From: Actinomadura opuntiae | GTDB taxonomy: Bacteria; Actinomycetota; Actinomycetes; Streptosporangiales; Streptosporangiaceae | Length of the DNA: 64,000 nt | Assembly: GCF_030283205.1 (NCBI RefSeq) | Contig: NZ_JASNWF010000019.1 | Span: 1 to 64,000 of the forward strand | Direction: 5' to 3' | Shown here: positions 29,701 to 37,432 of the stretch, in pieces | Layout of the letters: every line of letters starts with the position of its first letter | How positions within the stretch are numbered: the stretch's first letter is position 1 | Made by a program: the position numbers and the translations under genes | The notes under the pieces: model-generated | Databases searched by the model: none | The model's input: the letters and a program-made list of their open reading frames with translations, nothing else | What the model was told of the DNA's origin: nothing

Positions 29701-30358
29701 AGTCGGCGGTCGGCTCGGCCATGTCGTCGGCGAGGCTCACCGCGACCGGCTTGTCGGCGAACCGCTCGGTCCAGTACGCGCGGTCCCGCTCGAACCGCTC
29801 CGACGCCCGGTACTCCTCCTCCTCGGCGAGGACCCGGCGGTAGTCGCCGAGTTCCGCCGGGACGTACTCGCCGCCGTTCGCCAGCGAGGTGTAGACCTCC
29901 GCGGCCCGGTGCATGATCAGCGGTCCGCTGTGGCCGTCCTGGATCGCGTGGTGGGTGCGGATGAACCACCGGTGCAGGACGGGCGACAGCCGCAGCATCG
30001 CGGTGACGAACAGCCGGTCGCCGTCCAGCGGCATCGGCTCGGCCATCCGCGCCTTCATCCACGCCCGCGCCGCCGCGTCCGGGTCGGGCTCGCCGGACAG
30101 GTCCACCAGGGGGACGGAGACGCTCGCGTCCGGGTCGAGCACCTGCCGCACCACCCCGTCCCGCTCGGCGAACCGGGCGTGCAGCGCCAGCACCTCGTGC
30201 GCGCCGATTCGCGCCACCCGGTCGAAGAGTTCGTGGTCGAGCGGGCCCTCGATCTCGATGTACTGCGCGATGTGGATCGGCGTTTCGGGCGCCAGCTGCT
30301 GCGCGTACCAGACGCTCTGCTGAGCGGCCGAAAGAGGGACGTACTCGGTGGACGACAT
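20786..30358 (-). CDS. NRPS1: three modules, C-A-PCP-C-(A remnant)-PCP-C-A(Thr)-PCP-E
   Basis: About 3190 residues from ATG 30358 (TTG at 30361 is in frame). The N-terminal C domain (HHAIQDG near 137) is unlike the others, lacks an acceptor docking segment and looks like a starter domain. A1 (about 460-945) has code D-L-L-G-A-G-I-V-V-K, which I cannot assign. PCP1 GGDSLKA. Module 2: C domain (HHIAGDG near 1180), then only about 75 residues of adenylation domain, holding A9 (LPESMVP) and A10 (PNGKVD, Lys near 1555); A1 to A8 are absent; PCP2 is GGNSLIA. Module 3: C (HHVGGDG), threonine A domain (D-F-W-N-V-G-M-V-H-K), PCP (GGDSIIA), epimerase (HHLVVDG near 2842), donor docking tail (TPSDLLVDLDQSEIDKL). 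The reading frame is continuous through the truncated module. Confidence 0.95.
22276..24005 (-). repeat. near-identical threonine-module tract, copy in NRPS1
   Basis: Partner of 14,531-16,260 at a constant offset of 7,745 nt. It encodes the module 3 adenylation domain and carrier protein with the same threonine code. The epimerases that follow are clearly less alike than this tract. Confidence 0.85.
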
Positions 30359-30849
30359 CAAGTGCTTTCCCGGTCGAAGGGGGTTTGCTTTGTGCCAGGC
30401 ATCGGCGCCCGGAAGGCGCCGGCGGGCGGAAATTCAAAGGAAATGACCACAGAACTGATCGGGCTGCTCCCCGTCCCCTTTCACCCGAGTCCCTTCCGGA
30501 ACGCGGCGGTGCGCGGACCCCGAGGATCGACGCCCCGTGATCCCGCCCGTACAGAGCGCCGCCGCTTTCCGCCCTCGACCGGGACCCGCCCCGCGCCCCA
30601 TCGTCCTACTCAGGAGTAGCGGGGCCACAGTTAACCAGCCTGTCACATGCCTCGCAATCCCCTCGAAAGTAGAACTTGACCCCGCCAATTGCTCACGGGA
30701 GTGACAAAAGAGCCGGTCACCGGCGGGGTGCGCCGCGCGCCCGACGCTCATCCGGTGACAAAGGTTGGCAACCCAACACGGACAATGCGATTACACAGCG
30801 TTATATGATCACCGTTTCCGACGCCCGGCGGCCGCGCCATCCGGCCGCG
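30359..30849. other. NRPS operon upstream region, 490 bp
   Basis: Lies between the adenylation-core stop and the NRPS1 start, both leftward. It is AT-richer than the genes. It holds a candidate promoter and palindrome (30,606-30,657) and, nearer the adenylation-core stop, an 8-bp inverted repeat GTCACCGG (30,716-30,723) / CCGGTGAC (30,752-30,759) that could terminate that transcript. A 105-codon leftward frame here has no recognisable content. I looked for an IdeR/DmdR-type iron box and did not see one. Confidence 0.5.
30606..30657 (-). promoter_or_regulatory. candidate NRPS operon promoter with palindromic operator
   Basis: Read leftward: TTGCGA (30,657-30,652), a 17-nt spacer, then TTAACT (30,634-30,629). 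Just downstream of the implied start site is the palindrome CTACTC-AG-GAGTAG (30,606-30,619). The same -35 hexamer with a 17-nt spacer is seen before sbnA, and a CTACTC half-site also occurs there (32,474-32,479), suggesting shared control. Prediction by eye only. Confidence 0.35.
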
Positions 30850-32364
30850 CTACCCGGCCGGGTACTCGTGCACGACGACCGCCGCGGCGCCCACCGCGGG
30901 GTGCCGCTGCAGCACCGCCTCGATCTCGCCCAGCTCCATCCGCACGCCGGAGATCTTCACCTGCCGGTCCACCCGCCCCAGGTACTGCAGGGTGGGGCGG
31001 TCCGCGCCGCCGGCCCCGGCGGGCAGCAGCCGCACCGCGTCGCCCGTCCGGTAGAGCCGGCCGGTCGGCGACTCCCCGAACGGGTCGCGGTAGAACGCCT
31101 CCCTGGTCCGCTCGTCGTTGCCCAGGTAGCCGCGGCCGACGGCGACGCCGCCGACGAACAGCTCGCCGGTCTCGCCGGCGTCGCACGCCGCCCACGTCCC
31201 GTCGTCCTGCGCCCGCAGGACGTACAGGCGCGCGTTCACGATCGGGACGCCGATGGGGAGCCGCAGCAGGTCCAGGTCCCCGGCGGTCACGGTGTGGTGG
31301 GTGACGTCGTCGGAGCACTCGGTGGGGCCGTAGGCGTTGAGCAGCCCGGCGTGCGGCATCGCCTCCAGCCAGCGGCGCGCCAGCTCAGCCGGCAGCTCCT
31401 CGCCGGTGGCGATCATCCAGCGAAGGCCGCCCAGGCTTCCTTCAGGGGCGTCGGGCAGGTCGTCCAGCAGGTGGCGGACCATGGTCGGGACCAGCTCGAC
31501 GACGGTGATGCCCTGCCCGTCCACCGCGCGGGCGAAGGCGACCGGGTCGTGGCCGACCTCGTCGCCGATCACGTCGACCCGGCCGCCGACCAGCAGCGGG
31601 CACAGCATCTGCCAGATCGAGATGTCGAAGCCGAGCGGCGCGGTGAAGGCGACCACGTCGTCCCCGGTCAGCCCCAGGTCGACGATCTTCGCCCACAGGT
31701 GGTTGACCATCCCCTGGTGCTCGACGACCGCGCCCTTCGGCAGGCCCGTGGACCCGGAGGTGAACAGCACGTACCGGGGGCGGTCGAGCGCGTCCAGGCG
31801 CGGCGCGCCGGCCCAGGGCTCGCGGCCCGCCGCGTCGGCCGCCCGCAGCACCCGGCAGCCGGCCTCGGCGGCGCCCTCCAGCAGCGCCGGGGCGCTCTCC
31901 GCCTCGTCCGCGACGACCAGCACGGACGCGCCCGCCTGGTCGAGGACGTCGCGGACCCGGCCCGCCGGCCAGGTCTCGTCGGCGGGCACGTACAGCGCGC
32001 CGATCAGCTCGATGGCCAGGAACGCCGCGACCACCGCGGCCGAGCGCGGGCCGCCGACGCCGACCACGGTGCCGGGCTCGACGCCCGCGTCCTCCAGCAG
32101 CGCGGCCAGCCGGCGCGCCTCCCGGGCGAGCCCGCCGTAGGTCAGCGACCGGGCCGCGTCGGTCACCGCGGGCCGGTCCCGCTCGGCGGCGAACCGCTCC
32201 ACCCGGGTGATCACCGGGTCGGCCAGGTCGACCTCGCGCTCGGACACCATCGCGTGCCGCGCCGCCAGCTCCCGCGCCCGCTCCGCCTCGGCGGCGGGCA
32301 CGGCGAGGACGGGCAGGCCGTCCAGGGGCAGCAGCCGGTCCACGGCCGGGCCGCGAGCGCTCAT
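30850..32364 (-). CDS. free-standing adenylation core lacking A9/A10 (trans-acting half of a split A domain)
   Basis: 504 residues from ATG 32364 (GGAGAG 5 nt upstream; an in-frame GTG at 32370 has no proper spacing). After about 50 unclear N-terminal residues it has the adenylation motifs A2 to A8: FTSGSTGLPKG, NAYGPTE, TGELFVGG, YRTGD, GRVDRQVKISGVRMELGEIE. It stops about 20 residues later (VVVHEYPAG), so A9 and the A10 lysine are missing. Module 2 of NRPS1 retains exactly those. Pocket residues are D-I-W-E-I-T-A-D-D (Asp247 to Asp353); Glu290, Asp352 and Asp353 are acidic, which suits a positively charged substrate. It is divergent from sbnA/sbnB, so L-2,3-diaminopropionate is the likely substrate. 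Confidence 0.85.
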   Translation of the reverse strand: MSARGPAVDRLLPLDGLPVLAVPAAEAERARELAARHAMVSEREVDLADPVITRVERFAAERDRPAVTDAARSLTYGGLAREARRLAALLEDAGVEPGTVVGVGGPRSAAVVAAFLAIELIGALYVPADETWPAGRVRDVLDQAGASVLVVADEAESAPALLEGAAEAGCRVLRAADAAGREPWAGAPRLDALDRPRYVLFTSGSTGLPKGAVVEHQGMVNHLWAKIVDLGLTGDDVVAFTAPLGFDISIWQMLCPLLVGGRVDVIGDEVGHDPVAFARAVDGQGITVVELVPTMVRHLLDDLPDAPEGSLGGLRWMIATGEELPAELARRWLEAMPHAGLLNAYGPTECSDDVTHHTVTAGDLDLLRLPIGVPIVNARLYVLRAQDDGTWAACDAGETGELFVGGVAVGRGYLGNDERTREAFYRDPFGESPTGRLYRTGDAVRLLPAGAGGADRPTLQYLGRVDRQVKISGVRMELGEIEAVLQRHPAVGAAAVVVHEYPAG

Positions 32365-32494
32365 CTTCACTCTCCGTGATGTCGTTCTGCTCCACCGTCA
32401 TCGGAAAAGGAGCGGAGGTCATAGCTTATGTCCGGCCCCGGTCGGTGATGCTCCGGATTGCGGGGATTGGATGCTACTCGCCGGTAATCGGGGG

Positions 32495-32523
32495 TTGCGA
32501 CGGAACATGCCCGAAGGTACGGT
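32495..32523 (+). promoter_or_regulatory. candidate sbnA promoter
   Basis: TTGCGA (32,495-32,500), 17-nt spacer, TACGGT (32,518-32,523), in the 244-bp divergent region between the adenylation core and sbnA. A CTACTC half-site lies just upstream at 32,474-32,479, like the palindrome at the NRPS1 promoter. By eye only. Confidence 0.35.
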
Positions 32524-32608
32524 GAGGCTCCGCCATGACCCTGGCGTGAGGCTCGCGGCGTACTCGGGGGAAGATGAGGGAATTGCTTCTTCATTCAAGG
32601 GTGACAGC

Positions 32609-33598
32609 GTGCCGATAATCACCTCGCCGCAGGATTTCAACGTGGACGACCTTTACGTCGATCTGCGCCGCGTCATCGACCGCCCGCTCTTCCTCAAATG
32701 CGAGGGATTCAATTTCGCCGGATCGGTGAAACTGAAGGCCGCCGCCGCGATGGTGGAGGCCGCCGAGCGCGACGGCGTGCTCGCGCCCGGCTCGACGATC
32801 GTCGAGTCCTCCTCCGGCAACCTCGGCATCGCCCTCAGCCTGATCGCCGCCGACCGCGGGCTGCGGTTCGTCTGCGTCACCGACCCGCGCTGCAACCCCG
32901 CCTCCGTCCGGCTCATGCGCGCGCTCGGCGCGGAGGTCCGCGTCATCTCCGCCACCGACGCCAACGGCGGCTTCCTGGAGAGCCGGATCCGGTACGTCCG
33001 GAACCTGTGCGACTCCGACGAGCGGTACGTCTGGCTGAACCAGTACGCCAACCGCAACAACTGGCTCGCCCACTACCGCGGGACCGCTCCAGCGATCGAC
33101 AGGCAGTTCCCCGACCTGGAGGTCCTCTTCGTCGGCGCCGGCACCACCGGCACCCTCATGGGCTGCGCCCGCTACTTCCGCGAGCACCGCCGGCCCGTCA
33201 CGATCGTCGCGATCGACGCGGTCGGCTCGGTCACCTTCGGCGGCATCCCCGAGCGGCGCCTGGTGCCCGGCCTCGGCACCAGCGCCCGGCCCGCGCTGGT
33301 CGACGAGTCCTACGTCGACGACGTCGTGCACGTCGCCGAGTCCGACACGATCCGCACCGTGCACGCGCTCGCCTCGCGCGGGTTCCTGTTCGGCGGCTCG
33401 ACCGGCACCGTCGTGTCCGGCGCGTCCCGCTGGCTCGAGGCCAAGTACCCCGGCGAGGAGCCGGTCGCCGTCGCCATCGCGCCCGACCTCGGCGAGCGCT
33501 ACCTGGACTCGATCTACGACGAGACCTGGCTCGGCGAGCACTTCGGAGAACTGCTCCCCGGCCTCGATCTCCCGGCCGCCGGTATTCTCGGCGTCTGA
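32609..33598 (+). CDS. sbnA: SbnA-like N-(2-amino-2-carboxyethyl)-L-glutamate synthase
   Basis: 329 residues (S. aureus SbnA is about 326). The GTG at 32609 is chosen: AAGG lies 8 nt upstream and the family begins directly. It is a PLP enzyme of the cysteine-synthase fold: the PLP lysine in NFAGSVKLKAA, the substrate loop ESSSGNLGIAL, and the phosphate-binding GAGTTGTLMG. SbnA joins O-phospho-L-serine and L-glutamate; SbnB then releases L-2,3-diaminopropionate. sbnB follows 38 nt later. The family also includes cysteine synthases, but the length, neighbour and cluster context favour SbnA. Confidence 0.9.
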   Translation: MPIITSPQDFNVDDLYVDLRRVIDRPLFLKCEGFNFAGSVKLKAAAAMVEAAERDGVLAPGSTIVESSSGNLGIALSLIAADRGLRFVCVTDPRCNPASVRLMRALGAEVRVISATDANGGFLESRIRYVRNLCDSDERYVWLNQYANRNNWLAHYRGTAPAIDRQFPDLEVLFVGAGTTGTLMGCARYFREHRRPVTIVAIDAVGSVTFGGIPERRLVPGLGTSARPALVDESYVDDVVHVAESDTIRTVHALASRGFLFGGSTGTVVSGASRWLEAKYPGEEPVAVAIAPDLGERYLDSIYDETWLGEHFGELLPGLDLPAAGILGV

Positions 33599-33636
33599 TC
33601 ATCCCGAGCACCGCGAAAAGGACACGGAGTTCCCCC

Positions 33637-34662
33637 ATGACGCAGGCCCCCACGTTCGCCGTGATCTCCGGCGCCCAGGTGCACGACGCGATCGCCGGGC
33701 GCGAGGAGCAGGTCATCGGCATGGTCGAGGCCGCCTACCGGCTGCACGGCGAGGGCCGGACCGTCAACCCGGACTCCTACTTCCTGCGCTTCCCCGACCG
33801 GCCGTCCGACCGGATCATCGCGCTGCCCGCCTCGGTCGAGGGCGACGTGGACGTGCACGGCATCAAGTGGATCTCCAGCTTCCCCGGCAACGTCGCGAAC
33901 GGGATCCCCCGCGCGTCCGCCGTGCTGATCCTCAACGACGCCGGGACCGGCTACCCGTTCGCGTGCCTGGAGAGCTCCATCATCTCCGCCGCGCGCACCG
34001 CCGCGTCCGCCTCGCTCGCCGCCGCGACCCTCGCCGACAGGCGCGGCGACCGGCCCCGCCGCGTCGGCTTCGTCGGCGTCGGCCTCATCGCCCGCTACAT
34101 CCACACCTACCTGGCGGGCAACGGCTTCGCCTTCGACGAGCTCGGCGTCCACGACCTGTCACGCGAGCACGCCGAGGGGTTCCAGGGCTACCTCGAACGC
34201 TCCGAGAAGGGCGCGATCACGATCCACGACTCGGCCGAGTCGCTGATCCGCTCGTCCGACCTGGTCGTCTTCGCGACCGTCGCCGGCGAGCCCCACGTCC
34301 ACGACCCGGCCTGGTTCGCGCACAACCCGCTCGTCCTGCACGTGTCGCTGCGCGACCTCTCCCCCGAGATCATCCTCGCGTCCTACAACGTCGTCGACGA
34401 CGTCGAGCACTGCATGAAGGCCAGCACGTCCCCGCACCTGGCCGAGCAGAAGACCGGCAACCGCGACTTCGTCGCCGGGACCCTCTACGACGTCCTCACC
34501 GGCGCCACCACCCCGCCCGCCGACAAGCCCGTCGTCTTCTCCCCGTTCGGCCTCGGCGTCCTCGACCTCGCCGTCGCCAAGTACGTCCACGACCAGGTCA
34601 CCGCCGCCGGGAACCTCCACACGATCCCCGGCTTCTTCCACGAGCTGAAGCGCTACGGCTGA
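33637..34662 (+). CDS. sbnB: SbnB-like L-2,3-diaminopropionate synthase
   Basis: 341 residues, ATG preceded by CGGAG. Ornithine-cyclodeaminase fold with the SbnB-type N-terminus (FAVISGAQVHDAI), a substrate segment GIKWISSFPGN, the Arg region (ISAARTAASASLAA), and the dinucleotide loop VGFVGVGLIARYI. SbnB oxidatively cleaves N-(1-amino-1-carboxy-2-ethyl)-glutamate with NAD to give L-Dap and 2-oxoglutarate. Together with sbnA it is a complete two-gene Dap pathway from phosphoserine and glutamate, placed beside the trans adenylation core that probably uses the product. Confidence 0.92.
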   Translation: MTQAPTFAVISGAQVHDAIAGREEQVIGMVEAAYRLHGEGRTVNPDSYFLRFPDRPSDRIIALPASVEGDVDVHGIKWISSFPGNVANGIPRASAVLILNDAGTGYPFACLESSIISAARTAASASLAAATLADRRGDRPRRVGFVGVGLIARYIHTYLAGNGFAFDELGVHDLSREHAEGFQGYLERSEKGAITIHDSAESLIRSSDLVVFATVAGEPHVHDPAWFAHNPLVLHVSLRDLSPEIILASYNVVDDVEHCMKASTSPHLAEQKTGNRDFVAGTLYDVLTGATTPPADKPVVFSPFGLGVLDLAVAKYVHDQVTAAGNLHTIPGFFHELKRYG

Positions 34663-34710
34663 CACCCGCGCCTCGGATGGGACACCCGTCCGCACGGCGT
34701 CCCACCGGCC

Positions 34711-35289
34711 TCACGCGAACTCGGACGTGTCCAACTCGAACCCGAACGGCTCCGGCAACGGCAGCCCCTTGCCGAACGGCACCTGGTGGGCGCGGCTGCA
34801 GTCCTTGCCGTCAGGTTCACTGAAGAGGATCGCCTTCTGCTGCTCCCGGTCCACGAGCAGGTAGAGCGGTATGGCCGCCCGAGCGTACCCGCGCCGCTTG
34901 ACCTCCCGATCCAACTCCGGTCGAGACGATGTCACCTCGACCACCAGGCAGAGGCCCGCAGGCTGGATCCAAGAGTCCTCGTTGTCGAAGACATCGAGCT
35001 CGAGGGGGGCGAAGGTCGCATCCGGGATCACCAGGTTGACCTTGTGCTGGACATCGCTCGGCACCCTGAGACCCTTGTTGGGGACGTATTCGAGCTCGCT
35101 CGAACTCTTTCGCGCCACCTGGAAGACGATCTTCCCGATGTTCCTGTCGTGCCTACTGCTGGGGGGTGGGGTCACGACGATCTCTCCGTCGATGAGTTCG
35201 GCTCGATAGCCCTCGGGGAGGTCGAGGGAGAGGAAGTCGTTCAGGAGGATGTCCTCCTGGCTCCGGGGCTCATGAACCATCGCCGTCAT
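34711..35289 (-). CDS. Uma2-family putative restriction-like endonuclease
   Basis: 192 residues from ATG 35289, with AAAGGAG upstream. It has the PD-(D/E)XK layout of Uma2/DUF820 proteins: ELIDGEIVVTPPPSSRHD, then VIPDATFAP, CLVVEVTSSRPELDREVKRRGYARAAIPLYLLVD, in which PD, EV and K are the presumed catalytic positions. Function in vivo is unknown; the family is abundant in actinomycetes and cyanobacteria. It is clearly less GC-rich than its neighbours (for example 34,900-35,150), suggesting independent acquisition, and marks the right border of the peptide cluster. Confidence 0.8.
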   Translation of the reverse strand: MTAMVHEPRSQEDILLNDFLSLDLPEGYRAELIDGEIVVTPPPSSRHDRNIGKIVFQVARKSSSELEYVPNKGLRVPSDVQHKVNLVIPDATFAPLELDVFDNEDSWIQPAGLCLVVEVTSSRPELDREVKRRGYARAAIPLYLLVDREQQKAILFSEPDGKDCSRAHQVPFGKGLPLPEPFGFELDTSEFA

Positions 35290-35450
35290 GCCCTGCTCCT
35301 TTCCTCGCGGGCGAGTATATGAGCAGAGCGCCACCCTTCGCATACAGATCGTAGCCATCGGTGCGTTCGTCCTCAGCCTACGATCCCCCGTGCGCCGGCG
35401 TCCGCACACTCGCCGGCAATAGAACGGCGGGGAGCGGGCACGTTCTCGTC

Positions 35451-35693
35451 ATGGACGAGCAGGATGCCGGGCGCGGGGACGTTCAGGAGCTGAGCGACTT
35501 CGAGCTGGCGGTGTACGAGACCGTGGCGGAGATCGACGTCGAGGGCCGCGCGGCCGACTTCGAGACGCTCGAACGGCTGATGGAGGCGCCCGAGGAGGAC
35601 CTCTGGGCGGCGCTGGGCCACCTGGTGTCGATCAACCACCTGCACTCGACGCCGAAGGGTTACGTCCTCGGCCCACACGACTGGGACGCGTAA
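35451..35693 (+). CDS. small acidic hypothetical protein
   Basis: 80 residues, rich in Glu and Asp, helical in appearance (DFELAVYETVAEIDVEGRAAD, then LMEAPEEDLWAALGHLV) and ending GYVLGPHDWDA. The helix pattern with a terminal strand pair resembles a short winged-helix module, but I do not recognise the family. The start is uncertain: the ATG at 35451 has only a distant GGGGAG. A strong hairpin follows the stop, which supports its being a real transcription unit. Confidence 0.55.
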   Translation: MDEQDAGRGDVQELSDFELAVYETVAEIDVEGRAADFETLERLMEAPEEDLWAALGHLVSINHLHSTPKGYVLGPHDWDA

Positions 35694-35699
35694 CCGTCG

Positions 35700-35753
35700 A
35701 CTTGCGGCGAGTCGTCGTTATGAGCCGTCCTATAACGACGACTCGCCGCAAGT
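35700..35753. terminator. 22-bp perfect inverted repeat with 10-nt loop
   Basis: Arms 35,700-35,721 (starting ACTTGCGGCGAGTCG) and 35,732-35,753 are exact reverse complements. It lies 7 nt past the small gene's stop and 110 nt before the acyl-CoA dehydrogenase. It is a candidate factor-independent terminator without a U-tract; the arm length and perfection are unusual for this window. Confidence 0.7.
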
Positions 35754-35862
35754 GAACGTGGTTCGGGGGCGTCCCGGTGAGCGGGAGCGGGCGGTCGCGG
35801 GGCGGGGCGGCGCGGAAGGATGGTCGACTGCCGTACACGCGTCTGGTCAGGGAGGCCGCCGG

Positions 35863-36954
35863 ATGGAGCTCGTCGTCACCGAGGAACAGCGGGAGCTGCG
35901 CGACGCGCTGCGGCGGTTCTTCGCCGACCGGTCGCCGTCCGCGGAGGTGCGGCGGCTGATGGAGACGGCCGAGGGCTACGACGCCAAGGTGTGGGCGCAG
36001 ATGGCCGAGCAGCTGGGTCTGCAGGGCCTCGCGATCCCCGAGGAGCACGGCGGCGCGGGGTTCGGCATGCGGGAGCTGGCCGTCGTGTTCGAGGAGATGG
36101 GGCGGGCCGTCGTGTGCGCGCCGTTCCTCGCCACGATCACGGCCGCGGCGGCACTGCAGGCCGGGGACGGCGGGCACGACCTGCTGCCCGGCATCGCGGA
36201 CGGCTCGACCATCGCCACGCTCGCGGTCGCGGAGGACGGCGGGAGCTGGGATCTCGACGCCGTGGAGACGCGGGCCGAGGGCGGCGCTCTGCGCGGGACC
36301 AAGAGCTTCGTGGTCGACGGGTGCGTCGCCGGGCTCGTGCTCGTGGCGGCGAAGGACGAGGACGGCGTCGGGCTCTACGCGGTGGACGCCGACGCCGAGG
36401 GCATGGCCAGGACGTCCATGCCGACGCTCGACCAGACGCGGAAGCTGGCGCGGATCGAGTTCGACGGGACCCCGGCGCGCAGGGTCGGCGGCGCGGACGC
36501 GGTCCGGCACGCGCTGGACGTCGCGGCGGTGGCGCTGGCGGCCGAGCAGCTCGGCGGCGCGCAGCGGACCCTGGACATGACCGTCGAGTACGCGAAGGTG
36601 CGGCACCAGTTCGGGCGGCCGATCGGGTCGTTCCAGGCGATCAAGCACCGGTGCGCGGACATGTTCGTGCTGGTGGAGTCGGCGCGGTCGGCGGTGCTGA
36701 ACGCGGCGGCCGCCGCCGACGAGAGCCCGGAGGAGCTGCCGCACGCGGCGGCGCTGGCGAAGGCGTACTGCTCGGACGCGTTCTTCCACACGGCGGGCGA
36801 GGCGATCCAGCTGCACGGCGGCATCGGGTTCACCTGGGAGCACGACGCGCACCTGTACTTCAAGCGGGCGCAGTCGTCGCGGCAGCTGTTCGGGTCGCCG
36901 GACGCGCACCGCGAACGCCTCGCCGCGCTCGCCGGCATCACGGGTGCAGGCTGA
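35863..36954 (+). CDS. acyl-CoA dehydrogenase
   Basis: 363 residues from ATG 35863 (GGGAGG upstream). Typical FAD-dependent dehydrogenase layout: N-terminal helical domain (TEEQRELRDALRRFF), middle beta-domain, and C-terminal helical domain with EYAKVRHQFGRPIGSFQAIKH and AIQLHGGIGFTWEHDAHLY. Several conserved residues around the usual catalytic base are replaced in the short C-terminal-domain subfamily, so the substrate chain length cannot be inferred. The 3' end overlaps the convergent DUF2000 gene by 17 nt. Confidence 0.9.
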   Translation: MELVVTEEQRELRDALRRFFADRSPSAEVRRLMETAEGYDAKVWAQMAEQLGLQGLAIPEEHGGAGFGMRELAVVFEEMGRAVVCAPFLATITAAAALQAGDGGHDLLPGIADGSTIATLAVAEDGGSWDLDAVETRAEGGALRGTKSFVVDGCVAGLVLVAAKDEDGVGLYAVDADAEGMARTSMPTLDQTRKLARIEFDGTPARRVGGADAVRHALDVAAVALAAEQLGGAQRTLDMTVEYAKVRHQFGRPIGSFQAIKHRCADMFVLVESARSAVLNAAAAADESPEELPHAAALAKAYCSDAFFHTAGEAIQLHGGIGFTWEHDAHLYFKRAQSSRQLFGSPDAHRERLAALAGITGAG

Positions 36955-37348
36955 GCCCTTTCAGGACCTTGTCGACGCCGTTCTTCGGACCGTGCACGGC
37001 GAACCCGACGAGCGGCATCTCCTCAGCGGTGACGGCGCGGACGGTGGCGCGGTTGGCCTCGTCGTGGCCGGTCTTGAACATGTCCTCGATGTAGACGGCG
37101 ACGTCCATCTCCCGAGCGAGCGCCCGCACGTGGGCGGCCTTGATGGCCTCGGCGTCGGCCTCGTAGACGAGGACGGGCTGGCGGAACATCGCGAGATAAG
37201 CGTTGCCGGAGGCGTCCTCGTAGGGGTCGCCGATCACGCCGGGCGCTCCCCCGGCCACCGCGCTCGCGAGGAACGCGGTGACGTTGAGCCGCTGCCACGC
37301 GGCCAGGTCGTCGCGGACGACGATGCCGATCTTGGTGTCGAAGCGCAT
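36938..37348 (-). CDS. DUF2000-family protein
   Basis: 136 residues. It matches the layout I associate with DUF2000: N-terminal KIGIVVRDDLAAWQRLNVTAF, central GDPYEDASGNAYLAMFRQPVLVY, and C-terminal MPLVGFAVHGPKNGVDKVLKGL. The family has an unknown function and a peptidyl-tRNA-hydrolase-II-like fold. It is divergent from the AraC regulator 84 nt away, so that regulator may control it. Confidence 0.75.
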   Translation of the reverse strand: MRFDTKIGIVVRDDLAAWQRLNVTAFLASAVAGGAPGVIGDPYEDASGNAYLAMFRQPVLVYEADAEAIKAAHVRALAREMDVAVYIEDMFKTGHDEANRATVRAVTAEEMPLVGFAVHGPKNGVDKVLKGLSLHP

Positions 37349-37432
37349 GCCGTCCAGGCTGGCGGGACGCGCGGGCGGCGGTCTTGAACGCTCGTGCGCC
37401 GAGCCGGTCCGGAAGCAGGCCAGACTGGAGGC

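Noticed and set aside
22634..30619. Long plus-strand frame (over 2600 codons) opposite NRPS1
   Set aside because: Antisense shadow of the NRPS gene in GC-rich DNA; low-complexity Arg/Gly/Val/Asp composition with no domain. The same holds for long frames opposite NRPS2, NRPS3 and the GTPase operon.
30434..30751. 105-codon leftward frame in the NRPS upstream region
   Set aside because: No recognisable motif, no ribosome site, and it overlaps the candidate promoter and palindrome.
30359..30849. Iron box that would mark the peptide as a siderophore
   Set aside because: No TTAGGTTAGGCTAACCTAA-like palindrome is visible; MbtH and a starter C domain alone do not establish a siderophore.
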